A stretch of 64,000 nt of DNA, taken from positions 23,903 to 87,902 of the forward strand of contig JAIFLR010000076.1 of assembly GCA_020048985.1 (NCBI GenBank), written 5' to 3'. Made by a program: the position numbers and the translations under genes. Numbering within the stretch: position 1 is the first letter of the stretch; each line of letters opens with the position of its first letter. The DNA comes from Halobacteriovorax sp. Its GTDB lineage: Bacteria > Bdellovibrionota > Bacteriovoracia > Bacteriovoracales > Bacteriovoracaceae. This document shows, in pieces, positions 18,030 through 26,945 of this stretch. The notes beneath the pieces were generated by a model. That model was not told the DNA's origin. It made no database searches and worked only from the letters and a program-made list of their open reading frames with translations.

Positions 18030-19067
18030 ATGCTGAAATATTTTCTTCACCGATTGGCCATCCTTCTACCCACCCTGATTGGGGTGACGATTGTCGTCTT
18101 TGCGATTATTAATATGGCCCCAGGTGGACCAATCGAGCAAAGAATTCAACAAATGCGTTTTGGTGGGGGAGATGGAAGTAGTTCCATGACTAAGTCATCG
18201 AATCGAGGTTCTGAGCAGGGCGTATCAAATGAAATTATGGAAGCTCTGAAGAAACAATATGGTTTTGATAAACCGGTCCATGAACGGTATTTTTTATGGC
18301 TAAAAAATATTGCGACTTTGAATTTTGGCGAAAGTTATACTTATGAAGAGCCAGTTCTTGATGTGATTGTCAGTAAGTTTCCTGTTTCACTGCAGTTTGG
18401 AATTATCTCACTTCTTTTGAGTTATCTTATTTCCATACCTCTGGGGATTTTGAAGGCGATCAGGCATGGTAGCTTCTTTGACGTTTCTTCCAGTTTTGTT
18501 CTTTTTGTTTTTTATTCTATCCCGTCCTTCATGCTGGCGATTCTTTTGATTGTGGTTTTCTCGGGTGGAAGTTTTTTTGAGATTTTTCCCATCGGCGGAA
18601 TTCAGTCCGAAATGTTTGATGAGTTAAGTTCTTGGGAGCAATTCGTTGATAGAGTTCATCACTTCACTCTGCCACTTATCTGTTACACCATTGGATCTTT
18701 TACCAGTTTAACGATTCTCATGAAGAACTCTTTGATTGAAGAAATCAAAAAAGACTACATCCGAACTGCCCGCGCAAAAGGCGTAAGTGAGAAAGTAGTC
18801 TATATGAAACACGCCCTTCGAAATGCGCTAATCCCAATTGTTACAGGGCTTGGAGGCTTTCTTTCAGTTTTCTTTGCTGGATCTCTTTTGCTTGAAACTA
18901 TTTTTCAAATCGATGGGATAGGTCTCCTGAGTTATAAGAGTATTTTATCCCGCGATTATAATGTGATTATGGGTCTGGTCTTTATCCAAAGTGCTCTCTT
19001 CCTTTTAGGAAACGTCATTTCAGATTTTGCCTATGTACTAGTTGATCCAAGGATTGATTTTACATGA
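18030..19067 (+). CDS. Peptide ABC transporter permease (OppB/DppB/YejB type)
   Basis: 345-residue inner-membrane permease. It has the typical N-terminal helix, an extended periplasmic loop, then five helices from about residue 125, and the cytoplasmic EAA-type coupling loop (DYIRTARAKGVSEKVVYMKHALRNALIPI) that docks the ATPase. Residues 44-70 hold a Gly/Ser-rich insertion. Starts 1 bp after the binding-protein stop and overlaps the next permease by 4 bp, so all three are one operon. Confidence 0.92.
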   Translation: MLKYFLHRLAILLPTLIGVTIVVFAIINMAPGGPIEQRIQQMRFGGGDGSSSMTKSSNRGSEQGVSNEIMEALKKQYGFDKPVHERYFLWLKNIATLNFGESYTYEEPVLDVIVSKFPVSLQFGIISLLLSYLISIPLGILKAIRHGSFFDVSSSFVLFVFYSIPSFMLAILLIVVFSGGSFFEIFPIGGIQSEMFDELSSWEQFVDRVHHFTLPLICYTIGSFTSLTILMKNSLIEEIKKDYIRTARAKGVSEKVVYMKHALRNALIPIVTGLGGFLSVFFAGSLLLETIFQIDGIGLLSYKSILSRDYNVIMGLVFIQSALFLLGNVISDFAYVLVDPRIDFT

Positions 19068-20086
19068 TAGAAAAATTTATAAGTAATGATGATACTTTAA
19101 AAAAATGGCGAAGATTCAAGTCTCGCAAACTCGCAGTTATTTCATGCTGGCTAATTGGTATTGCCTGTTTTTTAAGTTTTACCGCTGAATTTTGGGCAAA
19201 CAGCCGGCCCCTATTTCTCAAGTTCGACAATACATACTACTTTCCTGTTTTTAAAGAATACCATCCTTCTAATTTTGGTGATGAGAGCAGTCTTGTGACA
19301 AATTACCGCGAAATTGAAATGGACGAAGATAAAGGTGATTTCGCCATATGGCCTATTGTGAGTTGGAATCCATACGAATCAAATAAAGAGGTTGAAGCTT
19401 ATCCGTCAGAACCCACTTCTGAGAATTGGATGGGAACCGATGATCGAGGTAGAGACATTCTAACTCGTCTTTTGTATGGGCTTAGGTATTCCATTAGCTT
19501 TGCATTTTTAGTTTGGGTTATTACTTTCATCACTGGAACCATTATCGGTGGTTTAATGGGTTATTTTGGTGGTCGCCTTGATTTCTGGGGACAGCGAATA
19601 GTTGAAGTTCTCTCCACAGTTCCACAATTTTTTCTCCTGATCATTATCATTTCCATATTCAAGCCAACCTTGGTGTTGCTTGTATTTCTCTCAAGCCTTT
19701 TTGGTTGGATCAGCATCAGTTATTACGTGCGCGGAGAGTATCTGAAGAATCGTAAAAAAGAATTCATCGAGGCAGCCCGCGCCTTAGGTGCTGGCCACGC
19801 GAGAATTTTCTTCAAGCACTTACTCCCGAATTCATTGTCTCCCATTATTACTTTTTCGCCTTTCGTGATCGCTGGAAATATTACCTCACTGGCAAGTTTG
19901 GACTACCTTGGTTTTGGTCTTACTCCCCCGACGCCTAGTTGGGGAGAGCTCCTGAACCAGGCGCAAAAGCACTTTACTGAGGGATGGTGGCTTGCCATAT
20001 ATCCATCACTTGCGCTGTTCTTGACTCTCACTATGCTCTCGCTCATTGGTGAGGGAGTGAGGGATGCTATGGATCCTAAAGATTAA
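19064..20086 (+). CDS. Peptide ABC transporter permease (OppC/DppC/YejE type)
   Basis: 340-residue second permease of the importer. The first helix (about 25-45) is followed by a large periplasmic loop to about 140, with the family motif WMGTDDRGRDILTRLLYGLRYS, then five helices and the coupling loop EFIEAARALGAGHARIFFKHLLPNSLSP. The large loop and GTDDRGRD motif resemble YejE. The ATG overlaps the previous TGA. The transpeptidase gene follows after 24 bp, suggesting joint control. Confidence 0.92.
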   Translation: MIEKFISNDDTLKKWRRFKSRKLAVISCWLIGIACFLSFTAEFWANSRPLFLKFDNTYYFPVFKEYHPSNFGDESSLVTNYREIEMDEDKGDFAIWPIVSWNPYESNKEVEAYPSEPTSENWMGTDDRGRDILTRLLYGLRYSISFAFLVWVITFITGTIIGGLMGYFGGRLDFWGQRIVEVLSTVPQFFLLIIIISIFKPTLVLLVFLSSLFGWISISYYVRGEYLKNRKKEFIEAARALGAGHARIFFKHLLPNSLSPIITFSPFVIAGNITSLASLDYLGFGLTPPTPSWGELLNQAQKHFTEGWWLAIYPSLALFLTLTMLSLIGEGVRDAMDPKD

Positions 20087-20110
20087 CCGAGCATTTCCGA
20101 TAAGAAGGCT

Positions 20111-22933
20111 ATGGTATTCAGATGCCTTTTTATTTTTCTATTTCTTGGCTCTTTGCCGTCAATGGCGCAGGTCACGGCCGAGTGTGAAGCCGCGCTAAAA
20201 TCATTATTCGCTTCAAGTGTATCCAAGGAACAAGCTTCAGATTTTTTGAAAGTCCAAGGTGATATCACCTTACACCGAATGGCCTGGGCGTATTTAAAGG
20301 TCCAGAAATCTGATCAGAGCGCTAAATTAGAAAACGTTGAAAGAACGATTCTGACACTTCTGGATGAAAAATATACCTCCCCTGATCCGAAATTTATTAA
20401 GGCCAGAGAAGCCTTTGAATCTCAGCCACTCAGTCGCACGACCTTGGCCGATATTGGTCCCTACTTGAAAGACGTGCTCTCGCAAGAATTTGGACCAGAG
20501 TCTCAAGCCTTTATTTTAAATGCCTCTGACTTAAAACTTCTCCACGCCCTTTCAAAATATGAAAAACAATCTGCCGTGAATGGGAAATTCAATTCCCGCA
20601 TGCTCGCCCGCAAGTCACCGGAAGGCATGTTGAACTTTATAAAACTTATTAACTCTTCTTATAAAACTGATACTTCTGAAAATGAAAATGCCCTGAATGT
20701 AGAACTTAAACTTCAAGGTCTAGAAAAAACCATTGGCCACCTTCAGAAGAAGATTAACGACTTCATAAAGGATTTAAACGTACCGAGTCAGTGCAAAGAA
20801 ACAGAAGTCTGCAGTGATGAAGATAAAAAGATGATCGGTTTTTTTGAGAATAGTGACCAAATTCAAAATATGTTCTGGGACAGTCTTGCTGACAAGTTAG
20901 AAACTGACGATATGCTCTTAAACAATCTAACCTATGGAGAGATTTGGCTGCGAACAGGGCCTTCCTCGGCCTTGATCAAACAAAGTCCAACGAATCCAAA
21001 GAAAGTGACTACAACTGTTGTTGCGAGCAAAACCAAAGTCACCCATACTTCACCTGTAAAAGAATTCTATGCAACGAGTACTGGCTACTATGTTGAAGAC
21101 CCTATTGCCATTATTGTCAAAGATGATCCAAAGAGAAATTCCAATGCCTGGAAGGGGTTCGATCCAGTTTTCTTGGGGAAAATGTCTGATGCAATTATAA
21201 ACGACGACATGGTTTTTGAAATCGATGGGAAACTCTATAGTCGCAAGACTGGTAGAGTTCTATCAATCGAGGCAGCCCTTAAACTTTTACCTCCTAAGAA
21301 GTCTGCTGAGTCAGCACTTTTATTAAAATCCAAAGATCCAAAATTTATCTCCAAGCAACTCGCTTCCATTTTAAATGGGGACCAAACATTTATTTATGGC
21401 ACTGGTCTTTATGGGGCCAATGGAAAAGTCCTGAATCCAGAGCTGGTTATTGCTCAGGAAATGTCAAAAAAGACGGGTGGGAAATTTGAAGCCTCTCGGT
21501 ATTCGGGAATGGAACGGGGGTATCTGATAGCCCGCGCAGATGGGTTGAAAAATAACAAACCTCATTTTATGTATAAAAACCAGGTCCATGATTCTTTCAC
21601 CGGAAGAAATTTAACTTCTCCATTTAGAAGCACAGCTTCCATTGAAGATGTAAAAATCAATAAACAAAAACGGATTCAGTACCAAAGTTTGTCAGACAAA
21701 GAGACCATTATTAATTTTCATTTGGATAATCCGAGAAAAGATGGATGTCAGCACTATGCAATCGTAGATAAGAAAAAGGCTGAAATCTCCGTTTACAATC
21801 TTTCCGGCACAAAAGTGTTTAATAAAGAAGTCTTGATTGGGGTGAAAGCCTCTGATGAAAAGACTAAATGGACTGAGTATAATGATAGAAAGCATCAAGG
21901 TAATTACACTACTGGTGCCGGATCCTTTACTATTGCTCAACCCAAGAAAGGGGATTATTACAGCAAAAACTTTAGTAATAATATTCTTCAAATTGAGGGT
22001 CAGCTAGTTTTTGCCATTCATCAGGTTCCAAATGATCTTGGGAAAAGATATCAGTCTTTTGGAACCGGAAACCCGCTGCACAGAAGGGTTTCTCAGGGCT
22101 GCGTGAATATGAAACAAACAGATTTTCAAGAGTTGTCTAAATGGATGAAGCCGTCTTGCCAAGTATATGTTTTGCCGGAAGAAAAAAATAATAAGTTCAC
22201 TGTTAAAGATGGGAAATTAGAATTCGTTTCAACCACAGCAGTGACCAATAGTAATAATTATAATTATTCAAAAAATGGTCCAAGTTATAAACCTATCAAC
22301 ATCATCATTAATGCTCCCGTAGCCAAGACCAAAGATTCGGTTCCTTTTGTGAAGGCCCTTGAGGACGAAAAATCAAAACTCATGAAGCTCTTTAATTTAA
22401 ATAATGATGATTATAATGATTTGGCCTCTATTGCTTTTGGGATCATGGGCAATGAATCCAATTTTGGTACCAGTAAAAAATATTGGATTAAAGAGCATGA
22501 TCAGGGTGACGTGATCCTGGCCAAAGCGGCCAAGCGCTTATTTAGTGGTAAGAATCCCTTTGATAAATCAGTTCTAAATACTTCCCGTGGTTTTACTCAG
22601 ATTAAGGATTTGCCAGATGGGGCGTGGAGAAAGGCCTATCCAGGAATTAATAAAGAAACTTTGGGTGATCCAAAAAATTCTGCCGTCTCAACCATTGCTT
22701 ACCTGGTTGGCGCCACCAAAATTCTGAAAAGTATTGCCGCTGAAAACGCTAAAGACCCCCGGAAAGTGAGGATAACTAAGGAAAACCTGGTGGATTATCT
22801 GGGGTATATCTATCAAGGCCGCAAAGGGGCCTTAAAGTCCGCTGATGATCCGGCCAACGCCGATTTTAATACCTATGTTCAAAAACTTCGTAAAAATATG
22901 AGTTATATTGAGATAGCCCAAAAAATTGAATAG
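20111..22933 (+). CDS. L,D-transpeptidase with lysozyme/SLT-like C-terminal domain
   Basis: 940-residue exported cell-wall enzyme. Signal peptide residues 1-19 (SMA-Q). Residues 20-500 form a long unassigned helical and beta region. A YkuD catalytic domain follows at about 545-690 with H637 (FAIHQVP) and C664 (SQGCVNM), spaced as in L,D-transpeptidases that cross-link or modify peptidoglycan stems. Residues 755-940 look like a lysozyme-type domain: GIMGNESNFG with likely acid E782, then SRGFTQIK at 825-832 and a YLGYIYQG segment. The combination of bond-making and glycan-cleaving modules is rare. It sits directly behind a peptide importer. The second activity is inferred from motif layout only. 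Confidence 0.8.
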   Translation: MVFRCLFIFLFLGSLPSMAQVTAECEAALKSLFASSVSKEQASDFLKVQGDITLHRMAWAYLKVQKSDQSAKLENVERTILTLLDEKYTSPDPKFIKAREAFESQPLSRTTLADIGPYLKDVLSQEFGPESQAFILNASDLKLLHALSKYEKQSAVNGKFNSRMLARKSPEGMLNFIKLINSSYKTDTSENENALNVELKLQGLEKTIGHLQKKINDFIKDLNVPSQCKETEVCSDEDKKMIGFFENSDQIQNMFWDSLADKLETDDMLLNNLTYGEIWLRTGPSSALIKQSPTNPKKVTTTVVASKTKVTHTSPVKEFYATSTGYYVEDPIAIIVKDDPKRNSNAWKGFDPVFLGKMSDAIINDDMVFEIDGKLYSRKTGRVLSIEAALKLLPPKKSAESALLLKSKDPKFISKQLASILNGDQTFIYGTGLYGANGKVLNPELVIAQEMSKKTGGKFEASRYSGMERGYLIARADGLKNNKPHFMYKNQVHDSFTGRNLTSPFRSTASIEDVKINKQKRIQYQSLSDKETIINFHLDNPRKDGCQHYAIVDKKKAEISVYNLSGTKVFNKEVLIGVKASDEKTKWTEYNDRKHQGNYTTGAGSFTIAQPKKGDYYSKNFSNNILQIEGQLVFAIHQVPNDLGKRYQSFGTGNPLHRRVSQGCVNMKQTDFQELSKWMKPSCQVYVLPEEKNNKFTVKDGKLEFVSTTAVTNSNNYNYSKNGPSYKPINIIINAPVAKTKDSVPFVKALEDEKSKLMKLFNLNNDDYNDLASIAFGIMGNESNFGTSKKYWIKEHDQGDVILAKAAKRLFSGKNPFDKSVLNTSRGFTQIKDLPDGAWRKAYPGINKETLGDPKNSAVSTIAYLVGATKILKSIAAENAKDPRKVRITKENLVDYLGYIYQGRKGALKSADDPANADFNTYVQKLRKNMSYIEIAQKIE

Positions 22934-22973
22934 TCCTTCCATCAATGTTATATACCTCTGATCGAGGAAAATT

Positions 22974-24125
22974 ATGAAAGACACCGCCCTAAGAATTGCT
23001 GATTTTAAAGACTCTATCTTTGGAGTTATTTCTCGCCTGGCCCGTGAACACAATGCTGTGAATTTAGGTCAAGGTTTTCCTGATTTTGACGGACCTAATT
23101 GGTTAAAAGATATTGCTTATAAAAAGATGCAGGAAGGTCATAATCAGTATGCCCCTTTTCCAGGTACTCCCAATCTGCGCCAAGAAATTTCAAACTATTA
23201 TAAAAAATTCTACTCTCTCAATTACCATCCAGATTCTGAAATCACCGTAACTGTAGGTGCTACTGAAGCTATTTATCTCGTCATCATGGGGCTGATTAAT
23301 CCTGGTGATGAAGTGGTTGTTTTAGAACCCTTCTATGATTCTTATGTTGCCTCTATTAAAATGGCCGGTGGTATTGCTGTTCCTGTTACTATGCACGCCC
23401 CAGATTTTACTATCGACCAAAAAGAGCTTGAAGCTGCGGTTTCTCCTCGAACAAAACTTTTAATTCTCAATAATCCTCATAACCCAACCGGAAAGGTTTG
23501 GACCAAAGAGGAGCTTGTTGCAGTTTCGAATGTGGCGATCAAAAATGATCTCTACCTTCTTTCTGATGAAGTTTATGAATTTCTCGTTTTTGACGGTGCC
23601 AAACATCTCCCTACAGCAACTCTGGAAGGAATGATGGATAGAACGATTACCGTATCAAGTGCGGGAAAAACGTTTGGTTTAACTGGGTGGAAGATTGGTT
23701 GGATCTGCGCCAATCAAAAAGTAACGAATGCTTGTCGTTTGGTTCACCAGTATGTGACTTTTTCTGTTTCAACTCCTATGCAGGAAGCTGTCGCTGAAGG
23801 TCTTAAACAGTTGCCTGATTATTTACCGGGTTTTGTTTCCCTTTATAAAGAGAAACGTGATTGGTTTTATAAGGAAATGAAGCTTCTTGGTTTTGATTTC
23901 CCGATACCCAAGGGTACATACTTCATGATGGTTCCCCTTTTGAAGCATACTAATCTTAAAGATGTCGACTATGCATTGAAGCTCATTACTGAGAAAAAGG
24001 TCGCCACAGTTCCTCCTTCAGCATTTTATTTAAAATCTGCCGAAGGAGAAAAGTATTTAAGATTTTGTTTTGCGAAGAAGGAAGAAACTTTAAAAAGCGC
24101 CATTGAGAATTTAAAGGGCCTTTAG
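22974..24125 (+). CDS. PLP-dependent aminotransferase (class I/II)
   Basis: Cytosolic 383-residue fold-type I aminotransferase close to YbdL and kynurenine/methionine aminotransferases: NLGQGFPDFDGP, TVGATEAIY, NNPHNPTGKVW, SDEVYEFLVF, and the PLP lysine K232 in SSAGKTFGLTGWKIGW. It likely transfers the amino group of methionine, aromatic amino acids or glutamine to a keto acid. GAGG precedes the ATG. Its 3' end overlaps the convergent HtrA gene by 15 bp. Confidence 0.92.
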   Translation: MKDTALRIADFKDSIFGVISRLAREHNAVNLGQGFPDFDGPNWLKDIAYKKMQEGHNQYAPFPGTPNLRQEISNYYKKFYSLNYHPDSEITVTVGATEAIYLVIMGLINPGDEVVVLEPFYDSYVASIKMAGGIAVPVTMHAPDFTIDQKELEAAVSPRTKLLILNNPHNPTGKVWTKEELVAVSNVAIKNDLYLLSDEVYEFLVFDGAKHLPTATLEGMMDRTITVSSAGKTFGLTGWKIGWICANQKVTNACRLVHQYVTFSVSTPMQEAVAEGLKQLPDYLPGFVSLYKEKRDWFYKEMKLLGFDFPIPKGTYFMMVPLLKHTNLKDVDYALKLITEKKVATVPPSAFYLKSAEGEKYLRFCFAKKEETLKSAIENLKGL

Positions 24126-25142
24126 TTTTACTTTTACAGTTAGAGTCTTACCACCTCGGCGATATTTCACGTCCACGAAGTCGCCGATGTGTTTTTGTTC
24201 AATGACCTGGTAAATATCATCCAGGTTATTAACTTCTTTCCCGTCCACGCTGACAATGATGTCCCCAATATAAATTCTTCCATATTGGTCCTGAGTCATT
24301 CCTTTAAGTCCGGCCTCAGCGGCGCCGCCTTTCTCATCAATGTAGGAAATGATTAATCCCTTCGAGCTTTGGATCATTCTCTGCTCCATAGAATCAGGCA
24401 CAATTCCAATCCCTAAACCTGGACGAATAATTTTTCCATGCTTGATTAGCTGGGGGACGATTATTTTGATCGTATCCACAGGTACAGCAAATCCCAGACC
24501 TGCGCTGGAGCCACTGGTTGAGAAAATGACTGTGTTCATTCCAATTAAATTTGAAGATGAGTTAAGCAGCGGCCCCCCAGAGTTTCCCATGTTAATGGCA
24601 GCATCTGTTTGAATCATGTCGTTGATTTTTACTCCGCCGATCCCGTCAATTTTTCTTCCAAGGGCAGATACCACTCCTGTTGTCAGAGTGTAATCAAGCC
24701 CAAAAGGAGAACCGATGGCAAAAGAATACTGACCAACCTGCAGATCGCTGGAAGAGCCGACAGGTATAGGTATTAATTTGGCCGGTTTTTCTTCAAGTTT
24801 GAGAACCGCAATGTCTTTTTCGGGAGCAGTGCCGACAATCTTTGCTTTGTATTGTTTAGGGTCATTATGGAAGGTCACAACGAATGTTGACCCACCTTGA
24901 ACCACGTGAAAATTTGTGACGATGTGGCCCTGGTCATCCCAGACGAAGCCCGAACCAGCACCCTGAGGCACCTCCACCTCACCGTAGAAGAAGTTTCTCG
25001 CCAGAATTATGTTGGATACGTTCACCGTCGAAGGAACAACCTTGCGGTAAATTTCAATAGTCTTAGTCTCAACTGGAAGAAGATTGGCCGAGAAACCTGA
25101 AATAGAAGCTGTAATCAAGAAAAACAACACCAGGGACTTCAT
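24111..25142 (-). CDS. HtrA/DegP-like periplasmic serine protease
   Basis: 343-residue S1C protease for misfolded envelope proteins. Signal peptide residues 1-19, protease domain about 25-225 with triad H79 (NFHVV), D110 (EKDIAVL) and S188 (GNSGGPL), and a single PDZ domain at about 235-338 (GRIYIGDIIVSVDGKEV). One PDZ domain makes it nearer to DegS in layout, but it has a cleavable-type leader. AGGAG precedes the ATG. Overlaps the aminotransferase gene tail to tail. Confidence 0.92.
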   Translation of the reverse strand: MKSLVLFFLITASISGFSANLLPVETKTIEIYRKVVPSTVNVSNIILARNFFYGEVEVPQGAGSGFVWDDQGHIVTNFHVVQGGSTFVVTFHNDPKQYKAKIVGTAPEKDIAVLKLEEKPAKLIPIPVGSSSDLQVGQYSFAIGSPFGLDYTLTTGVVSALGRKIDGIGGVKINDMIQTDAAINMGNSGGPLLNSSSNLIGMNTVIFSTSGSSAGLGFAVPVDTIKIIVPQLIKHGKIIRPGLGIGIVPDSMEQRMIQSSKGLIISYIDEKGGAAEAGLKGMTQDQYGRIYIGDIIVSVDGKEVNNLDDIYQVIEQKHIGDFVDVKYRRGGKTLTVKVKLKAL

Positions 25143-25156
25143 GATAACTCCTTTCT

Positions 25157-25185
25157 TTGACTCTATTTAGCGAGGTCAGTATAAT
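25157..25185 (+). promoter_or_regulatory. Promoter of psd
   Basis: TTGACT (25157-25162), 17-base spacer, TATAAT (25180-25185), start expected near 25192. It lies just upstream of the HtrA start on the other strand, so the two genes share a short divergent region. Confidence 0.75.
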
Positions 25186-25217
25186 ATTTTTACTCAAATC
25201 ACCCAAGAGGAATCAAA

Positions 25218-26147
25218 ATGACGACCGTCAGCAATCCGCCGGAAATTAAATACTTTAATCGTATGACCGGTAAGAATGAAATTGAGAAGGTGTATGGGGA
25301 CTCATTCATTAAGTTTTTATACTGCTCCGTAGCAGGAAAGAAGATAGGAAGCGCCTTTACCAATAAGTTTTTTAGTAAGGCCTATGGTGCCTTTCAGGAT
25401 CTTCCTTCTAGTCACAGGAAGGTTAAACCCTTCATTGAAAAGTTCAATATTCCTATTCAGGATTATGAGCCTGGTTCAAGACCTTCGCTAGATTCAAGTG
25501 ATTCTTACCGCTCATTTAATGAATTTTTTATTCGCAAATTTAAACTAGGGAAGCGCTCATTTGTTTCAGAATCTAATCGTATGGCGGCGTTTGCTGAGGC
25601 CCGCTACGTAGGTTTTGATTCTATCGATGAGAAAAGTGTCTACCCAGTTAAGGGCCAGTACCTTCTTGCGAAGGACCTAATTGCTAACGATCAAATTGCT
25701 AAGATTTTTGAGGGTGGCCCGCTTTTGATTGCTCGTCTGTGCCCTGTTGATTATCACCGCTACCACTACCCTGATAATGGAAAAGTAATCGAGCATTACC
25801 CAGTTGCCGGTGCATTTGATTCCGTTAATCCGCTGGCCTTGAAATATAAAAATCAAATTTTCATCCAGAATGAAAGACACGTTTCAATACTCCAGACCGA
25901 AAATTTTGGACGACTGGCCTATATTGAGGTCGGCGCTATTTGTGTTGGTAAAATTGTCCAAACACATCGCTGGAATAAACCTTTCATGCGCGGTGAAGAG
26001 AAGGGCTATTTTCTCTTCGGTGGATCGACTGTGATCCTCATTGGTGAAAAAGGTGCCTGGAAACCTTCTGGTGACATCACAATGAACACTAAGAATGGAA
26101 TTGAGACCTATTTACATCTTGGTCAAGAAGTCGCTGTTAAAGCCTAA
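25218..26147 (+). CDS. psd: Phosphatidylserine decarboxylase
   Basis: Makes phosphatidylethanolamine from phosphatidylserine at the inner membrane; 309 residues, a proenzyme that cuts itself to make a pyruvoyl group. The cleavage site GGST is present with S270 in FLFGGSTVIL, together with LCPVDYHRYHYP and NERHVSILQT, both family marks. Consensus-like promoter and AGAGGAA ribosome site precede the ATG. Its 3' end overlaps the convergent EEP gene by 11 bp. Confidence 0.95.
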   Translation: MTTVSNPPEIKYFNRMTGKNEIEKVYGDSFIKFLYCSVAGKKIGSAFTNKFFSKAYGAFQDLPSSHRKVKPFIEKFNIPIQDYEPGSRPSLDSSDSYRSFNEFFIRKFKLGKRSFVSESNRMAAFAEARYVGFDSIDEKSVYPVKGQYLLAKDLIANDQIAKIFEGGPLLIARLCPVDYHRYHYPDNGKVIEHYPVAGAFDSVNPLALKYKNQIFIQNERHVSILQTENFGRLAYIEVGAICVGKIVQTHRWNKPFMRGEEKGYFLFGGSTVILIGEKGAWKPSGDITMNTKNGIETYLHLGQEVAVKA

Positions 26148-26910
26148 TTTTGCATATAATGGGATAATGATCTGTTGGGTAAAGGCCGTTTGAGGCTGAC
26201 TTATCCATCAGACAGCTCTCTACCGAAAGTTTGGCATCAACCATGATCCAATCAATGCGCGAGCCATTTTGAATTTCACCTTTAAAGGCGTGATGAGAAG
26301 TCTCTTCAACGCTGTTAAAAAGACTCCAGGCGTCCTGTAAAAATGAAAACTCATCCATCAAAAATTCCCGCACTTTACTGGAAGGTGAGTCGTTAAAGTC
26401 GCCCATAATAATAAGTGAACTTTGCTTATCCCAAATTCTTTTTATCTCCTGGGCAAGCACCTTGACCTGACCTAATCTGGTTTCTGGTTTGACGTGGTCT
26501 AAATGGGTGTTCACAATAAAGAGATTTTCTCCAGAACCTTTCACTTGAATTTTGGTCCAGGTCATAAGTCTAGGGAAGGCACTTTCAAAGGAGTGACTTC
26601 CGGCAATGTCGGGTGTTTCTGAAAGCCACATGTCTCCACTTGCAATGAACTCAAACTGATTACGCTCGAGAAAAATCGAGGGATACATCCTCTCACCAAT
26701 CCAAGACCGATGTTGATCAACAAGATCAAAATTTGTTAATGACGATTTAAGTTGGTTTAACTGATGAATTCGCCCCTCTTGAGTCGCTATAAGTGAGGGA
26801 GCGTGTTTAAGGAGAGTTTGAGCAAGAAATTCCCGCCGATGTGGCCAAGAGTTTTGGCCATCTGCGGGATTATCGAATCTAATATTGCAGGATATGAGGC
26901 ACAGTTCCAT
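26137..26910 (-). CDS. Endonuclease/exonuclease/phosphatase family protein
   Basis: 257-residue enzyme of the EEP superfamily: SCNIRFDNPADGQNSW at the start, TQEG with metal Glu E45, NTHLDH, MGDFNDSP and PTDHYPI at the end, all in the right order. Members hydrolyse nucleic acids, lipids or sugar phosphates; this subfamily often resembles secreted-type phosphatases, yet no signal peptide is present. TTGAGA-17-TATAAT ends six bases before the ATG, so the mRNA is probably leaderless. Substrate unknown. Confidence 0.85.
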   Translation of the reverse strand: MELCLISCNIRFDNPADGQNSWPHRREFLAQTLLKHAPSLIATQEGRIHQLNQLKSSLTNFDLVDQHRSWIGERMYPSIFLERNQFEFIASGDMWLSETPDIAGSHSFESAFPRLMTWTKIQVKGSGENLFIVNTHLDHVKPETRLGQVKVLAQEIKRIWDKQSSLIIMGDFNDSPSSKVREFLMDEFSFLQDAWSLFNSVEETSHHAFKGEIQNGSRIDWIMVDAKLSVESCLMDKSASNGLYPTDHYPIICKIRL

Positions 26911-26916
26911 CTCGCT

Positions 26917-26945
26917 ATTATAAGTCTATTCGTGGACATTCTCAA
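26917..26945 (-). promoter_or_regulatory. Leaderless promoter of the EEP gene
   Basis: Minus strand TTGAGA (26945-26940), 17-base spacer, TATAAT (26922-26917), then six bases to the ATG at 26910. Transcription would begin at the A of ATG. The -35 and most of the spacer lie inside the end of the upstream lipoprotein gene. Confidence 0.75.
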
